The notes under the pieces were generated by a model, which saw only the letters and a program-made list of their open reading frames with translations, did no database searches and was not told the DNA's origin. From the NCBI GenBank assembly GCA_946886075.1, contig CAMPHR010000014.1:14053-78052 (forward strand): DNA of 64,000 nt, in the 5' to 3' direction. Source of the stretch: an uncultured Novosphingobium sp. (GTDB lineage Bacteria > Pseudomonadota > Alphaproteobacteria > Sphingomonadales > Sphingomonadaceae). Shown in pieces: positions 30,959-39,398 of this stretch (positions are counted from its first letter, which is position 1; each line of letters begins with the position of its first letter). Position numbers and translations under genes: made by a program.

Positions 30959-31396
30959 TTAAAGCGCGGGCTGGGAGAGTTTTTCGACACGGCCACTATG
31001 GCGGCCACCGCCGAATTCGGTGGAAAGGAAGGCGGCGACACAGGCTTTGGCCATATCGACGCCGGTCAGGCGCGCACCAAGAGCAAGGACGTTCGCGTCA
31101 TTATGTTCACGGCTCAGCGCAGCGGAAAGAGGTTCAGAAACCAGTGCGCAGCGGCATGCGGGATTGCGGTTCACCGCGATCGAAATCCCGATGCCGGACC
31201 CGCACAACGCAATGCCTCGCTTGGCCGCACCGGCCGCAACGGCATTGGCAAGCTTGTAACCGAAATCGGGATAATCGACCCTGTCGGCCGTTGCTGGACC
31301 CAGATCGTCAACTTCATGGCCCTCGGCGCGCAGCCATTCGGCAAGTTCCGCCTTCAGATCAACGGCGGCATGATCGGAAGCGATGGCGATTTTCAC
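30959..31396 (-). CDS. rpiB: Ribose-5-phosphate isomerase B
   Basis: RpiB interconverts ribose-5-phosphate and ribulose-5-phosphate. The 145-aa protein has the N-terminal IAIASDHAAVDLK motif and the active-site loop GIALCGSGIGISIAVNR with the catalytic Cys. SREHNDANVLALGAR follows. It appears to be the first gene of the rpiB-glyA-nrdR run. Confidence 0.95.
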   Translation of the reverse strand: MKIAIASDHAAVDLKAELAEWLRAEGHEVDDLGPATADRVDYPDFGYKLANAVAAGAAKRGIALCGSGIGISIAVNRNPACRCALVSEPLSAALSREHNDANVLALGARLTGVDMAKACVAAFLSTEFGGGRHSGRVEKLSQPAL

Positions 31397-31487
31397 GGTG
31401 AGATGGTCCTGTCACGCAAAAGGTGATTCGTTTCCCGCGCCTCTTACGGGCACAGCCGCCCAATTGCCACAGTCCAGCTGTCCGCTT

Positions 31488-31697
31488 ATGGCCTGCTTCA
31501 TGGCAGGCACGATATTATCCATTCTCATGCTCGCGGGATTGCTCCTGACGGGCGGGGGCATCTACGCGTTGGTGAAGAAGGGCGATCGCAAGCGCGGCTT
31601 CTTGATGATCATAGCCGGGCTTGTGATGTTCGCCAATGTCGCGATTTCCGCGATCCCCGGTCCCGACGTGCCGATGCTGGAACGCCGATCCAACTGA
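31488..31697 (+). CDS. Small membrane protein of unknown function
   Basis: This frame encodes about 69 residues with two membrane helices (GTILSILMLAGLLLTGGGIYAL, then GFLMIIAGLVMFANVAISAI) joined by a basic loop KKGDRKR. The hairpin topology is typical of small sphingomonad membrane proteins. The start could be 31488 or 31500; neither has a clear ribosome-binding site. Its stop directly abuts the stop of the convergent HPP gene (TGATCA). Confidence 0.6.
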   Translation: MACFMAGTILSILMLAGLLLTGGGIYALVKKGDRKRGFLMIIAGLVMFANVAISAIPGPDVPMLERRSN

Positions 31698-32789
31698 TCA
31701 GGCGCGAAGCGCCATTGCGGCAAGAAGGTCAGTCTGAGTGACCATGCCGCGCAGCTTGCCGTCCCGATCGACGACGATGGCCTCATGCCGCAATCCGCTC
31801 GTCAACGGGCGGAGCAGTTGTGATACCGGCGTCTGCTCCGATACCAGCAGCGGGTCCGATGCTATGCCTCCAGCGGTTTCTCCCCTTCGCGCCAGATCAA
31901 GCAGGCCCAGCACGCCTCGAACCCGTCCCGCCTCGTCCAACACCGGCATGGATAGCAGGCGCCGTTCCCTGAGCAGTTCGGCCGCTTCAGTGACGGACTG
32001 CCCGGCATGAACCGAAACGATGTCCCGCGACATGATCTCGCCGCAGGTCAGCGTAGCATGGCTGCGCTCCGCCGCACGTATCTCTGCATCGTGAAGCACG
32101 ACCTGCAGATCGGCCACATCGACGTCCAGCACATCGCCATAGGCTTGCAATGCTTCTTCGACATCCTGTTCCGAAGGGGGCGTCCTCAGCAAAGGTGCCG
32201 GGTCGCTCGTGCCATGCGCGCTAGGCGGCTTGGGCGGAACGTGGGGATAGCTGTGGCCCGCGACGCGATGGAACAGGATCGCGATCGTCACCAGCAGGGC
32301 TGTGTTCAGTCCGACCGGCACAAACGCGAACATATAGCTTGGCGCTCCACTGGCCGCACCCAACACGGCGGACAGCGCGACCGCCCCGCCGGGAGGATGG
32401 AGGCAGCGTAGCAGCGACATGCCCGCTATCGCACAGCCCACCGCCAGCGCTGCGGCGACAGTTGGATCCGGGATCAGCTTCGCCACGGTTATCCCGATGA
32501 GTGCGGACACGACATTGCCGCCGAACACGGACCACGGCTGAGCCAGCGGACTCGCCGGAACCGCGAATAGCAGGACAGCCGAAGCTCCCATCGGCGCCAC
32601 AAGCAATGGATGGGCGATGCCGTTCCCCAGCATCAGGCCGCATAACAGGCCGGTAATCGCGATGCCGCCGATCGCTCCGCTCGCCGCCTTCAACCGGTCG
32701 AAAACGCCCGGGCCAGCCGGTGCGGGTATGAAGGCGCTGTAATAGCGGCTCCAGATCAGGCGAACGTTGTTGTTCTTCTCTTCACTCAT
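31698..32789 (-). CDS. HPP family membrane protein with C-terminal CBS pair
   Basis: The 363-aa protein has an N-terminal HPP domain with several membrane helices. They include GGIAITGLLCGLMLGNGIAHP, then PMGASAVLLFAVPASPLAQP, and the HPPGGAVALSAV signature. The cytosolic CBS tandem (CGEIMSRDIVSVHAGQSV ... LLSMPVLDEAGRVRGVLG, ending HEAIVVDRDGKLRGMVTQTDLL) probably senses an adenine nucleotide. HPP proteins have been linked to nitrite transport in chloroplasts; the bacterial substrate is not settled. Confidence 0.9.
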   Translation of the reverse strand: MSEEKNNNVRLIWSRYYSAFIPAPAGPGVFDRLKAASGAIGGIAITGLLCGLMLGNGIAHPLLVAPMGASAVLLFAVPASPLAQPWSVFGGNVVSALIGITVAKLIPDPTVAAALAVGCAIAGMSLLRCLHPPGGAVALSAVLGAASGAPSYMFAFVPVGLNTALLVTIAILFHRVAGHSYPHVPPKPPSAHGTSDPAPLLRTPPSEQDVEEALQAYGDVLDVDVADLQVVLHDAEIRAAERSHATLTCGEIMSRDIVSVHAGQSVTEAAELLRERRLLSMPVLDEAGRVRGVLGLLDLARRGETAGGIASDPLLVSEQTPVSQLLRPLTSGLRHEAIVVDRDGKLRGMVTQTDLLAAMALRA

Positions 32790-32877
32790 CGCTCGCCGCC
32801 GCTAGTCGCGGCAAAGGTGCAGGCCAAGACATATTTTCTTGATGGGGAGTCGCGCGATGCCTCGGACCTCCAGAATC

Positions 32878-32911
32878 AACAAAGGGCCGCGCTATCAACG
32901 CAGCCCTTTGC
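32878..32911 (-). terminator. Terminator-like hairpin after the alpha/beta-hydrolase gene
   Basis: Read leftward, CAAAGGGC (32910-32903) pairs perfectly with GCCCTTTG (32887-32880) around a 15-base loop that can pair further. It lies 20 bases past the hydrolase stop; the T tract is short. Confidence 0.6.
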
Positions 32912-32930
32912 ACGAACATGGCAGCTTGTC

Positions 32931-33587
32931 TCAGCGGATCGGCGAGTCCGGTGCCAGCCGCATGTCGAGATAATTATCGACCGACTTCATCAGCTGGTCC
33001 AGCTCATGCTCGAAAAAGTGGTTGGCGCCACGGATTTCGTCATGGTGGATGGTGATGCCCTTTTGCGTGCGCAGCTTGTCGACGAGCTTTTGCACAGCGC
33101 TCGCCGTCACCACTTCATCGGCGGTTCCCTGAACGATGATTCCCGAAGCCGGGCAGGGGGCCAGGAACGAGAAGTCATACATGTTCGCGGGCGGAGCGAC
33201 CGAGATGAAGCCCCGGATTTCCGGGCGGCGCATCAACAGCTGCATGCCGATCCACGCGCCGAAGGAGAAGCCTGCAATCCAGGTCGTCTGCGCTTCGGGG
33301 TGAAAGCTCTGGACCCAATCCAGCGCCGCCGCGGCGTCACTCAGCTCGCCAATACCATTGTCGAACGTGCCCTGACTGCGGCCAACGCCCCGGAAATTGA
33401 AGCGTAGCACCGCAAAACCGCGCCTCACGAAAGTCTTGTAGAGCGCCTGCGTGATGCGGTCGTTCATCGTCCCGCCGCCTTGCGGATGCGGATGCAGGAT
33501 CATCGCGACCGGTGCGCGGGGGCGAGGCGGAGGGCTGAAACGGCCTTCGAGACGGCCTTCGGGTCCGGGGAAAATAACGTCGGGCAT
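32931..33587 (-). CDS. Alpha/beta-hydrolase, COG2945-type
   Basis: The 218-aa hydrolase has HPHPQGGGTMNDRITQALYK, then FNFRGVGRSQGTFDNG. The nucleophile elbow is GFSFGAWIG, and ANHFFEHELDQL contains the catalytic His. Proteins of this group are predicted esterases found in all Proteobacteria, without a firm substrate. The ATG at 33587 (MPDVIFPGPEGRLEG) fits better than the upstream frame opening. It is divergent from the cysteine desulfurase pair, a neighbourhood often seen near Fe-S assembly genes. Confidence 0.88.
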   Translation of the reverse strand: MPDVIFPGPEGRLEGRFSPPPRPRAPVAMILHPHPQGGGTMNDRITQALYKTFVRRGFAVLRFNFRGVGRSQGTFDNGIGELSDAAAALDWVQSFHPEAQTTWIAGFSFGAWIGMQLLMRRPEIRGFISVAPPANMYDFSFLAPCPASGIIVQGTADEVVTASAVQKLVDKLRTQKGITIHHDEIRGANHFFEHELDQLMKSVDNYLDMRLAPDSPIR

Positions 33588-33732
33588 GGCACCTGTTATG
33601 GTTCTGGCCGCCACCCGGATAAGGAGGCCGGCGATTGGATGCGGGCGCGCGAAAGCCAGTGCTGGCGTTGCGCGGCAGACCGCCTATATAGATGTCGCCG
33701 CCATTTCCGCAATCAATGAGTATCATCGCCTC

Positions 33733-34770
33733 GTGGCCCTCGATCGTCTTTATCTGGACCACGCCGCGACGACGCCAATGGTGCCGCAGGCGAAAGCCGC
33801 GATGGTGGAGGCGATGGACCGATGGGCCAACCCATCGAGCCCCCATGCCGAGGGACGCGCCGCCCGTGCCGCGCTGGAGGATGCCCGATCGCGCATCGCT
33901 GCGGCTCTGGGCTGGGGCGGCCATGTGCTGTTTACTTCAGGAGCAAGCGAGGCGATCGCCATAGGGCTGACCCGGGCGAAAGCCGCGCGAATCCTCACGT
34001 CACCGGTTGAACATGATTCGGTGCTTCGCGTCACGTCCACAGCCCAACGGCTGCAAGTGTCGCCGGATGGGACGGTTGCGCCAGGCTGCGCGGGCTATGG
34101 AGACGGCACCGTCCTCGCCATCCAGCACGTCAACAACGAGACCGGCGTCATCCAGCCGCTCGATCGCCTTGAGCGCGATGCCGCGATCCTCTTCGCCGAC
34201 TGCGCCCAAAGCGCGGGCAAGCTACCCTTGCCCGACGCCGACATGATCGCCATCAGCGCGCATAAATTCGGAGGATCACCCGGCACAGGCGCGCTGTTGG
34301 TGCGCGACTTGGCACTGCTGCAGCCCAGTGGTGGACAGGAACAAGGCTATCGGGCGGGCACTGAAAATCTCCCGGCCATCCTCGCCATGGTTGCGGCTTT
34401 GGAGCATCGGCCCGATTGGTTGCCTGCTGCCGCGATACTCCGGGATCGCCTCGACCGAGCGATCGAGGAAGCAGGTGGCGAAGTGGTCGCGCGCGGCGCC
34501 CGTCGCAGCCCTGCCATCGCCAGCTATCGCATGCCTGGCGTCTCTGCTCGCGCGCAGCTCATTCAGTTCGACCTTGCCGGGATATCCGTCTCAGCGGGCA
34601 GCGCCTGCTCATCCGGGTCACTTAAGACAAGTCATGTACTCCATGCCATGGGCTGGGATGACGCGGCGGCCGGTGAAGTCATAAGGGTAAGCTTTGGCCC
34701 GTCCACCAGCGATGCTGATGTCGATCGCTTCCTGGAGCAGTGGTTGAAGATGGCGAGCAAGCGGCCATGA
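33733..34770 (+). CDS. Cysteine desulfurase, first of a tandem pair
   Basis: The 345-aa PLP enzyme has the PLP Lys in MIAISAHKFGGSPGTGALL and the persulfide-forming Cys in SAGSACSSGSLKTSHVL. It starts YLDHAATTPMVPQA. No ATG fits; the GTG at 33733 gives the normal N-terminus. It is shorter than IscS and resembles the auxiliary NifS-like protein that precedes iscS in some Alphaproteobacteria. Its stop overlaps the start of the second desulfurase by four bases (ATGA). Confidence 0.88.
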   Translation: MALDRLYLDHAATTPMVPQAKAAMVEAMDRWANPSSPHAEGRAARAALEDARSRIAAALGWGGHVLFTSGASEAIAIGLTRAKAARILTSPVEHDSVLRVTSTAQRLQVSPDGTVAPGCAGYGDGTVLAIQHVNNETGVIQPLDRLERDAAILFADCAQSAGKLPLPDADMIAISAHKFGGSPGTGALLVRDLALLQPSGGQEQGYRAGTENLPAILAMVAALEHRPDWLPAAAILRDRLDRAIEEAGGEVVARGARRSPAIASYRMPGVSARAQLIQFDLAGISVSAGSACSSGSLKTSHVLHAMGWDDAAAGEVIRVSFGPSTSDADVDRFLEQWLKMASKRP

Positions 34771-35858
34771 CCATCTATCTCGACTATCAGGCTACGACGC
34801 CCCTCGCCCCTGAAGCGTTCGACGCCATGGTCCCGCTGCTGCGCGATCAATTCGCCAATCCGCACAGTGCGCATCGTCTAGGCCGGGCCGCTGCGGCACA
34901 GGTCGAACTGGCGCGCGAACAGGTCATCAGCCTCTTGCCCGAAGGCGGGCGGCTCGTCTTCACTTCGGGCGCCACCGAGGCGCTCAACATGGCGATCTCC
35001 GGGACAGCCGATGGCGAGATCGTGACCCTGGCCACTGAGCATGCAGCGGTTCTCGACACGGTGGCGGCGGTCGGCGCAAAAGGGCGCTCCACTACGGTGT
35101 TGCCAGTGGGAAGCGATGGACTGGTCGATCTGAATGTGGCGGAGGCCGCCATCAAACCAGGAGTGAAGCTGGTCACGGCGATGCTGGTGAATAACGAGAT
35201 CGGCGTCATCCAGCCCGTTGAGGAACTCGCCAATCTCGCCCACCGTGCTGGCGCCTTGTTGCTGTGCGACGCGGTGCAAGGCTATGGCCGCGTCGCTATT
35301 CCCGCCAATTGCGACATGGTTGCGATCAGCGGGCACAAGATCCACGGACCCAAAGGCGTCGGCGCACTGTGGCTGCGCGAAGGGGTGACGCTCGACCCGA
35401 TCATGCATGGTGGCGGGCAGGAGGCAGGCTTGCGCTCCGGCACGCTGTCCCCTGCCTTATGCGCCGGATTCGGCATCGCCGCCAAATTGATGCGCAAAAG
35501 AGCTCAGCAGGACCATTCCCATGTCGAGGCGCTTTGGGATCAGGCCCGCGATCTTTTCAGCGGATGGACCCTGAACGGCAACGCCTCCGCCCGCTATCAT
35601 GGCAATCTTAACATCCGCCGCGATGGCATCGATGGAGCCCGCCTGCTCTCGGACTGCCGCAATGTCGCATTTTCGTTGGGAAGTGCTTGCGCGAGCGGCT
35701 CGGGGCGGCCAAGCCATGTCCTGCGCGCTATTGGATTGTCGGACCGGCAGGCGCGTGGATCGGTGCGGATCGGTGTTGGCCGCTACACGACGCCGGCCGA
35801 TCTGGAGAGTGCCGCAAAGATGATGAACGAGGCGGCAGCCATACAAGCGGCGCCGTAG
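34767..35858 (+). CDS. Cysteine desulfurase, second of a tandem pair (IscS-like)
   Basis: The 363-aa enzyme removes sulfur from cysteine for Fe-S clusters or tRNA thiolation. The PLP Lys is in MVAISGHKIHGPKGVGALW, and the catalytic Cys is in LGSACASGSGRPSHVLRAIGL. It begins TIYLDYQATTPLAPEAFDAM, as in IscS. The ATG at 34767 is coupled to the first desulfurase; a ferredoxin gene follows by 18 bases. No scaffold (IscU or SufB) is in the window. Confidence 0.92.
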   Translation: MTIYLDYQATTPLAPEAFDAMVPLLRDQFANPHSAHRLGRAAAAQVELAREQVISLLPEGGRLVFTSGATEALNMAISGTADGEIVTLATEHAAVLDTVAAVGAKGRSTTVLPVGSDGLVDLNVAEAAIKPGVKLVTAMLVNNEIGVIQPVEELANLAHRAGALLLCDAVQGYGRVAIPANCDMVAISGHKIHGPKGVGALWLREGVTLDPIMHGGGQEAGLRSGTLSPALCAGFGIAAKLMRKRAQQDHSHVEALWDQARDLFSGWTLNGNASARYHGNLNIRRDGIDGARLLSDCRNVAFSLGSACASGSGRPSHVLRAIGLSDRQARGSVRIGVGRYTTPADLESAAKMMNEAAAIQAAP

Positions 35859-35876
35859 ACAAGGGAAGTCGCAATC

Positions 35877-36212
35877 ATGGTCAGGGTCACATTCGTCAGC
35901 GCGGACGGAGAAAACCGGCGGGAAATCGATGCCGCTGCCGGGTCGGTTTTGCTCGAAGTGGGCCAGGCATCAGGCCAGCCGCTTGAAGGGACGTGCGAAG
36001 GCCAGATGGCCTGCTCCACCTGCCATGTGATCGTGGAAGCGGACGATTTCTCAAAGCTTGCGCCCGCCAGCGAAGCGGAAGAGGATATGCTCGACCTGGC
36101 TGCCGCGGCCACGCGGACCAGCCGTCTCTCTTGCCAGATCATATTGGAGGAAAAGCTGGACGGCCTGACGGTCCACATTCCGGGCGAGTCCCACAATATG
36201 CAGGGCATGTAG
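35877..36212 (+). CDS. 2Fe-2S ferredoxin, adrenodoxin type
   Basis: The 111-aa protein has the four cluster Cys in the adrenodoxin/ISC pattern: C-x5-C-x2-C in CEGQMACSTCHV, and the fourth in RLSCQIILEEKLDGL. It ends HIPGESHNMQGM. Such ferredoxins give electrons to Fe-S assembly or to cytochromes P450. Its place right after two cysteine desulfurases favours the assembly role. Confidence 0.93.
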   Translation: MVRVTFVSADGENRREIDAAAGSVLLEVGQASGQPLEGTCEGQMACSTCHVIVEADDFSKLAPASEAEEDMLDLAAAATRTSRLSCQIILEEKLDGLTVHIPGESHNMQGM

Positions 36213-36215
36213 CAT

Positions 36216-37154
36216 ATGCGCCGGTGCATTGGTGTCGCCCTGTTGACGATCATGTCGCTGGCCAGCCCAGCCTCGGCGCAGCAGGAAAGCGCTCGGCCAT
36301 CGCTCCTGCCACCCGCGCCGCGCTACATGGTCAGCGAATCGGCGGTAAAGTCGGTGCGCAATCCGCGTGAAATTGAAAAAGAAACCGGCGGCCGCCTTGG
36401 CGTTGCCCTCGTCGACAGCAAGGGTGCCTTGCTCCTGGGTTTCAACCGGTATGAACGCTTCGCCATGTGCTCCACGTTCAAGGCGCCGCTTGCCGCCGCC
36501 GTGCTGATGGGCGCTGATGCCGGTCGCTTCGGCCTGGAAGGGCAGGTCGCGTTCACCGACGCGGACATTCTCGACCACGCTCCAGTGGTGAAGGCAAACC
36601 TCAAGCGCGGCCGCCTCACCATGGCGGAACTGGCTGAGGCAGCCGTGGAGGTCAGTGACAACAGCGCGGCGAACCTGCTCCTGCCGATGATCGGCGGCCC
36701 GGAAGGCCTGACCGCATTCATGCGCGCCCACGGTGACACGATCACGCGTCTGGACCGGACAGAACCTTCTCTCAACGAGAATCTCGAAGGCGATGTGCGC
36801 GACACGACCAGCCCCGCAGCAATGGTCACCCTCATGGCGCGCCTCATCTTCCGCGACATGAAGCCGGAAAGCGCCGAGCGTCTGCGCACCTGGCTCAACG
36901 GCAGCAGCACGGGCGACAAGCGCATCAAGGCCGGCCTGCCCAGAGGCTGGACTTCGGGCAGCAAGACGGGAAGCTGCGGCACGGCCTATAATGATGTCGC
37001 CCTGGTGAAGGCGCCCTCGGGTGAGGAATATCTGCTCGCCATCTATCTCGACCGGCCGACGGTGGACAGCAAGGGCGCAGACGCAGCGATAGCGGAAACC
37101 GCGCGCGCCGCGCTTGATTTCGCGTCGAAGACCCAACGCACCGGGCTGGAGTAA
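36216..37154 (+). CDS. Class A beta-lactamase with Cys69 and Cys238
   Basis: The 312-aa precursor has a signal peptide (MRRCIGVALLTIMSLASPASA). Class A motifs are complete: Ser70-x-x-Lys73 in MCSTFK, Ser130-Asp-Asn in VSDNS, Glu166 and Asn170 in EPSLNEN, and Lys234-Thr-Gly in SKTGSCG. Cysteines stand immediately before Ser70 and two residues after Gly236, i.e. Ambler 69 and 238. That pair makes the disulfide of class A carbapenemases such as KPC, SME and NMC-A. It follows the ferredoxin by only 3 bases. The spectrum is untested. Confidence 0.93.
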   Translation: MRRCIGVALLTIMSLASPASAQQESARPSLLPPAPRYMVSESAVKSVRNPREIEKETGGRLGVALVDSKGALLLGFNRYERFAMCSTFKAPLAAAVLMGADAGRFGLEGQVAFTDADILDHAPVVKANLKRGRLTMAELAEAAVEVSDNSAANLLLPMIGGPEGLTAFMRAHGDTITRLDRTEPSLNENLEGDVRDTTSPAAMVTLMARLIFRDMKPESAERLRTWLNGSSTGDKRIKAGLPRGWTSGSKTGSCGTAYNDVALVKAPSGEEYLLAIYLDRPTVDSKGADAAIAETARAALDFASKTQRTGLE

Positions 37155-37194
37155 CCCGGCCCTTGCCATTGGGGCAGCCTTTCGCCATATGCCG

Positions 37195-37290
37195 CGCCGG
37201 GAGTCGGGCGGACGTGGTCGTCGCCAACTTGGTCAGGTCCTGACGGAAGCAGCCACAACGATTTCGCCGCGGGTCGTTCCGGCTCCCACC
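37195..37290 (+). ncRNA. ffs: Signal recognition particle RNA, small bacterial type
   Basis: The conserved apical domain GGTCAGGTCCTGACGGAAGC continues with AGCC at about 37231-37254; it holds the symmetric and asymmetric loops bound by Ffh. Outer arms GGGAGTC (37199-37205) and GGCTCCC (37281-37287) close the hairpin, giving about 90-100 nt. Its place just before dnaX is common in Alphaproteobacteria. Exact ends are approximate. Confidence 0.9.
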
Positions 37291-37344
37291 TTTATTCGGC
37301 TTTCCGGCTTCGACAGCCGCTCCTCAAGCCGCTAGATTGTTACC

Positions 37345-38946
37345 ATGTCCGATTCATCTCAGCCCTATCGCGTGCTCGCGCGCAAATACCGGCCGCGTAG
37401 CTTTCGCGAACTGATCGGGCAGGACGCCATGGTCCAGACGCTGGGCAATGCCATCCGGCGGGGCAGGCTGGCCCATGCTTTCCTCATGACCGGGGTGCGC
37501 GGCGTCGGGAAGACATCGACGGCCCGCCTCATTGCCAAAGCCTTGAACTGCGTTGGTGAAGACGGGCAGGGCGGCCCCACCATCGACCCGTGCGGCGTCT
37601 GCGAACCCTGCCAGGCAATTGCGGAGGGTCGCCACATCGACGTGGTCGAAATGGACGCGGCCAGCCACACCGGCGTAGATGACGTGCGCGAGATCATCGA
37701 GGCGGTGCGCTACGCCGCCGTGTCCGCGCGCTACAAGATCTACATCATCGACGAAGTCCACATGCTCTCGAAGAACGCGTTCAACGCGCTCCTCAAGACG
37801 CTGGAAGAGCCGCCCGCACACGTCAAATTCCTGTTCGCCACGACTGAGGTGAACAAGGTCCCGATCACGGTCCTCTCCCGTTGCCAACGCTTCGACCTCC
37901 GCCGAATCCCGGCCGAAATGCTGGCCGCGCACTTTGCCCATGTGGTCGAGGCCGAGCAGGTCGCTGCTGAACCCGACGCACTCGCGCTGATCGCCCAGGC
38001 CGCTGAAGGTTCCGCGCGCGATGGCCTTTCGATCCTCGATCAGGCGATCGCCCATGCGGAAATGGGGGAGGGCGCTCCGCTCGTCACCGCCGCTCAAGTG
38101 CGGGAAATGCTTGGCCTCTCCGATCGCGGCGCCGTTCGCCGTCTGCTTGGCCATTTGCTGGAGGGTGATACCGCCGCTCTGCTTTCCGCCGTTCGGGAGC
38201 AATATGCGCTGGGCGTAGAACCGCTCGCCCTGGTCCGCGGCCTGCTCGAACTGGTCCATGCCGTGACATTGGCGAAGGCGGGGCGCGACATCGCGACACC
38301 GGGCCAATCTGCGGAAGAACGCGAGGCGCTTGCCGACTGGGCGTCGCAAATCGGCTTCGCCCCGCTTCACCGTCTGTGGCAGTTGCTGCTGAAGGGGCAT
38401 GACGAAGTCGCAAGCGCTGCGTTCCCGATCGAGGCCTGCGAAATGGCCTTGCTGCGCGTCATGCATGCGGCGACGATGCCGGACCCCGGCGAGATCGCTC
38501 GGCTGCTGCGGGACGGCGTTGCCCCATCTGCCCCAGGTGCAGCTGCAACGCCGTCAGCTGCCCCTGCTGCTTCGCTGCCCGGAGACGTGAAGGCAGTCGT
38601 CGATCTTCTATGGGAACAAAAAAAGGGTCGGCTCGCTGACTTCCTTCATGATTGCGTGCGCATCGTCCGCTTCGATCCGCCAGAGATGGAATTGCAGCTG
38701 ACGCAAGATTGGACTGACGGAGATTTCTGCCGAACCCTCGCCATCGAACTGCAAAAGGCGACTGGTTCGTCATGGCAGATCAGGCGAAGCGAAGGTAGTG
38801 CTGCCCCCTCCTTGCTGGAGCAGCAGCAACAAACAGAGGTGCGGGAACGTGCCGAGATATTTGATACCCCGGTGGTGAAGGCCGTGCTTGCAGCTTTCCC
38901 CGATGCCGATCTTGATCGGACCGAACCATGGAGCGCAGAGCGATGA
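37345..38946 (+). CDS. dnaX: DNA polymerase III subunits gamma and tau
   Basis: DnaX is the clamp-loader ATPase of the replisome. The 533-aa tau form has the Walker A GVRGVGKTSTARL, a Cys zinc module (NCVGED ... CGVCEPCQ), the DEVHMLSKNAFNALLKTLEEPP Walker B region and the arginine-finger motif SRCQRF. A Pro/Ala linker follows, and then a C-terminal tau domain starting near residue 414. The in-frame heptamer A-AAA-AAG at 38619-38625 could give a short gamma form (see findings). ybaB is coupled by ATGA. Confidence 0.97.
   Translation: MSDSSQPYRVLARKYRPRSFRELIGQDAMVQTLGNAIRRGRLAHAFLMTGVRGVGKTSTARLIAKALNCVGEDGQGGPTIDPCGVCEPCQAIAEGRHIDVVEMDAASHTGVDDVREIIEAVRYAAVSARYKIYIIDEVHMLSKNAFNALLKTLEEPPAHVKFLFATTEVNKVPITVLSRCQRFDLRRIPAEMLAAHFAHVVEAEQVAAEPDALALIAQAAEGSARDGLSILDQAIAHAEMGEGAPLVTAAQVREMLGLSDRGAVRRLLGHLLEGDTAALLSAVREQYALGVEPLALVRGLLELVHAVTLAKAGRDIATPGQSAEEREALADWASQIGFAPLHRLWQLLLKGHDEVASAAFPIEACEMALLRVMHAATMPDPGEIARLLRDGVAPSAPGAAATPSAAPAASLPGDVKAVVDLLWEQKKGRLADFLHDCVRIVRFDPPEMELQLTQDWTDGDFCRTLAIELQKATGSSWQIRRSEGSAAPSLLEQQQQTEVRERAEIFDTPVVKAVLAAFPDADLDRTEPWSAER
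38619..38639 (+). promoter_or_regulatory. Candidate -1 frameshift site in dnaX
   Basis: Codons CAA-AAA-AAG contain A-AAA-AAG in the frame used by the E. coli dnaX slippery site. After a -1 slip the ribosome reads Gly-Ser-Ala-Arg and stops at TGA (38637-38639), giving a 431-aa product. No obvious downstream hairpin or Shine-Dalgarno-like stimulator is visible. The seven-A run could also promote polymerase slippage. Confidence 0.5.
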
Positions 38947-39266
38947 AGGATCTGAACGAAATATTGGGCATGGCCAGCCGCGTGCAGGAGGAGCTGCAAC
39001 GCGCGCAGGAAAATCTCGACAAGATCGAGGTTGAGGGCTCTGCCGGTGGTAGTCTGGTCAAGGTCCGTGCTTCGGCCAAGGGACGTATTCTGGGCGTGTC
39101 GATCGACGAAAGCCTGCTCGCCCCCAGTGAGAAGCAGATGCTGGAAGATCTGGTCACCGCCGCCTTCAATGACGCTCGCAAGAAGGCGGATGAGGCCAGT
39201 TCGACCGAGATGTCGAAGATGACCAGCGGCCTCCCGCTGCCCCCAGGCTTCAAGCTTCCTTTCTGA
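38943..39266 (+). CDS. YbaB/EbfC family nucleoid-associated protein
   Basis: The 107-aa protein has the family pattern: MKDLNEILGMASRVQEELQRAQENLDKIEVEG, then VRASAKGRILGVSIDESLL and LEDLVTAAFNDARKKADE. YbaB dimers bind DNA with little sequence preference. The ATG at 38943 overlaps the dnaX stop (ATGA). recR, the usual next gene, is absent here; lon follows after 132 bases. Confidence 0.95.
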   Translation: MKDLNEILGMASRVQEELQRAQENLDKIEVEGSAGGSLVKVRASAKGRILGVSIDESLLAPSEKQMLEDLVTAAFNDARKKADEASSTEMSKMTSGLPLPPGFKLPF

Positions 39267-39398
39267 TAAGAAGCCAAGATGCAGTCCGTTTCTGCTTCCG
39301 GATAAAGGACAGCAGCAATTGAATGAGGCGCTAACTGCCCCCATAAAGCGATGAACCGCATGGCAGAGCCAAGAATGGAGCGGCCCTCCGGAGATTGA

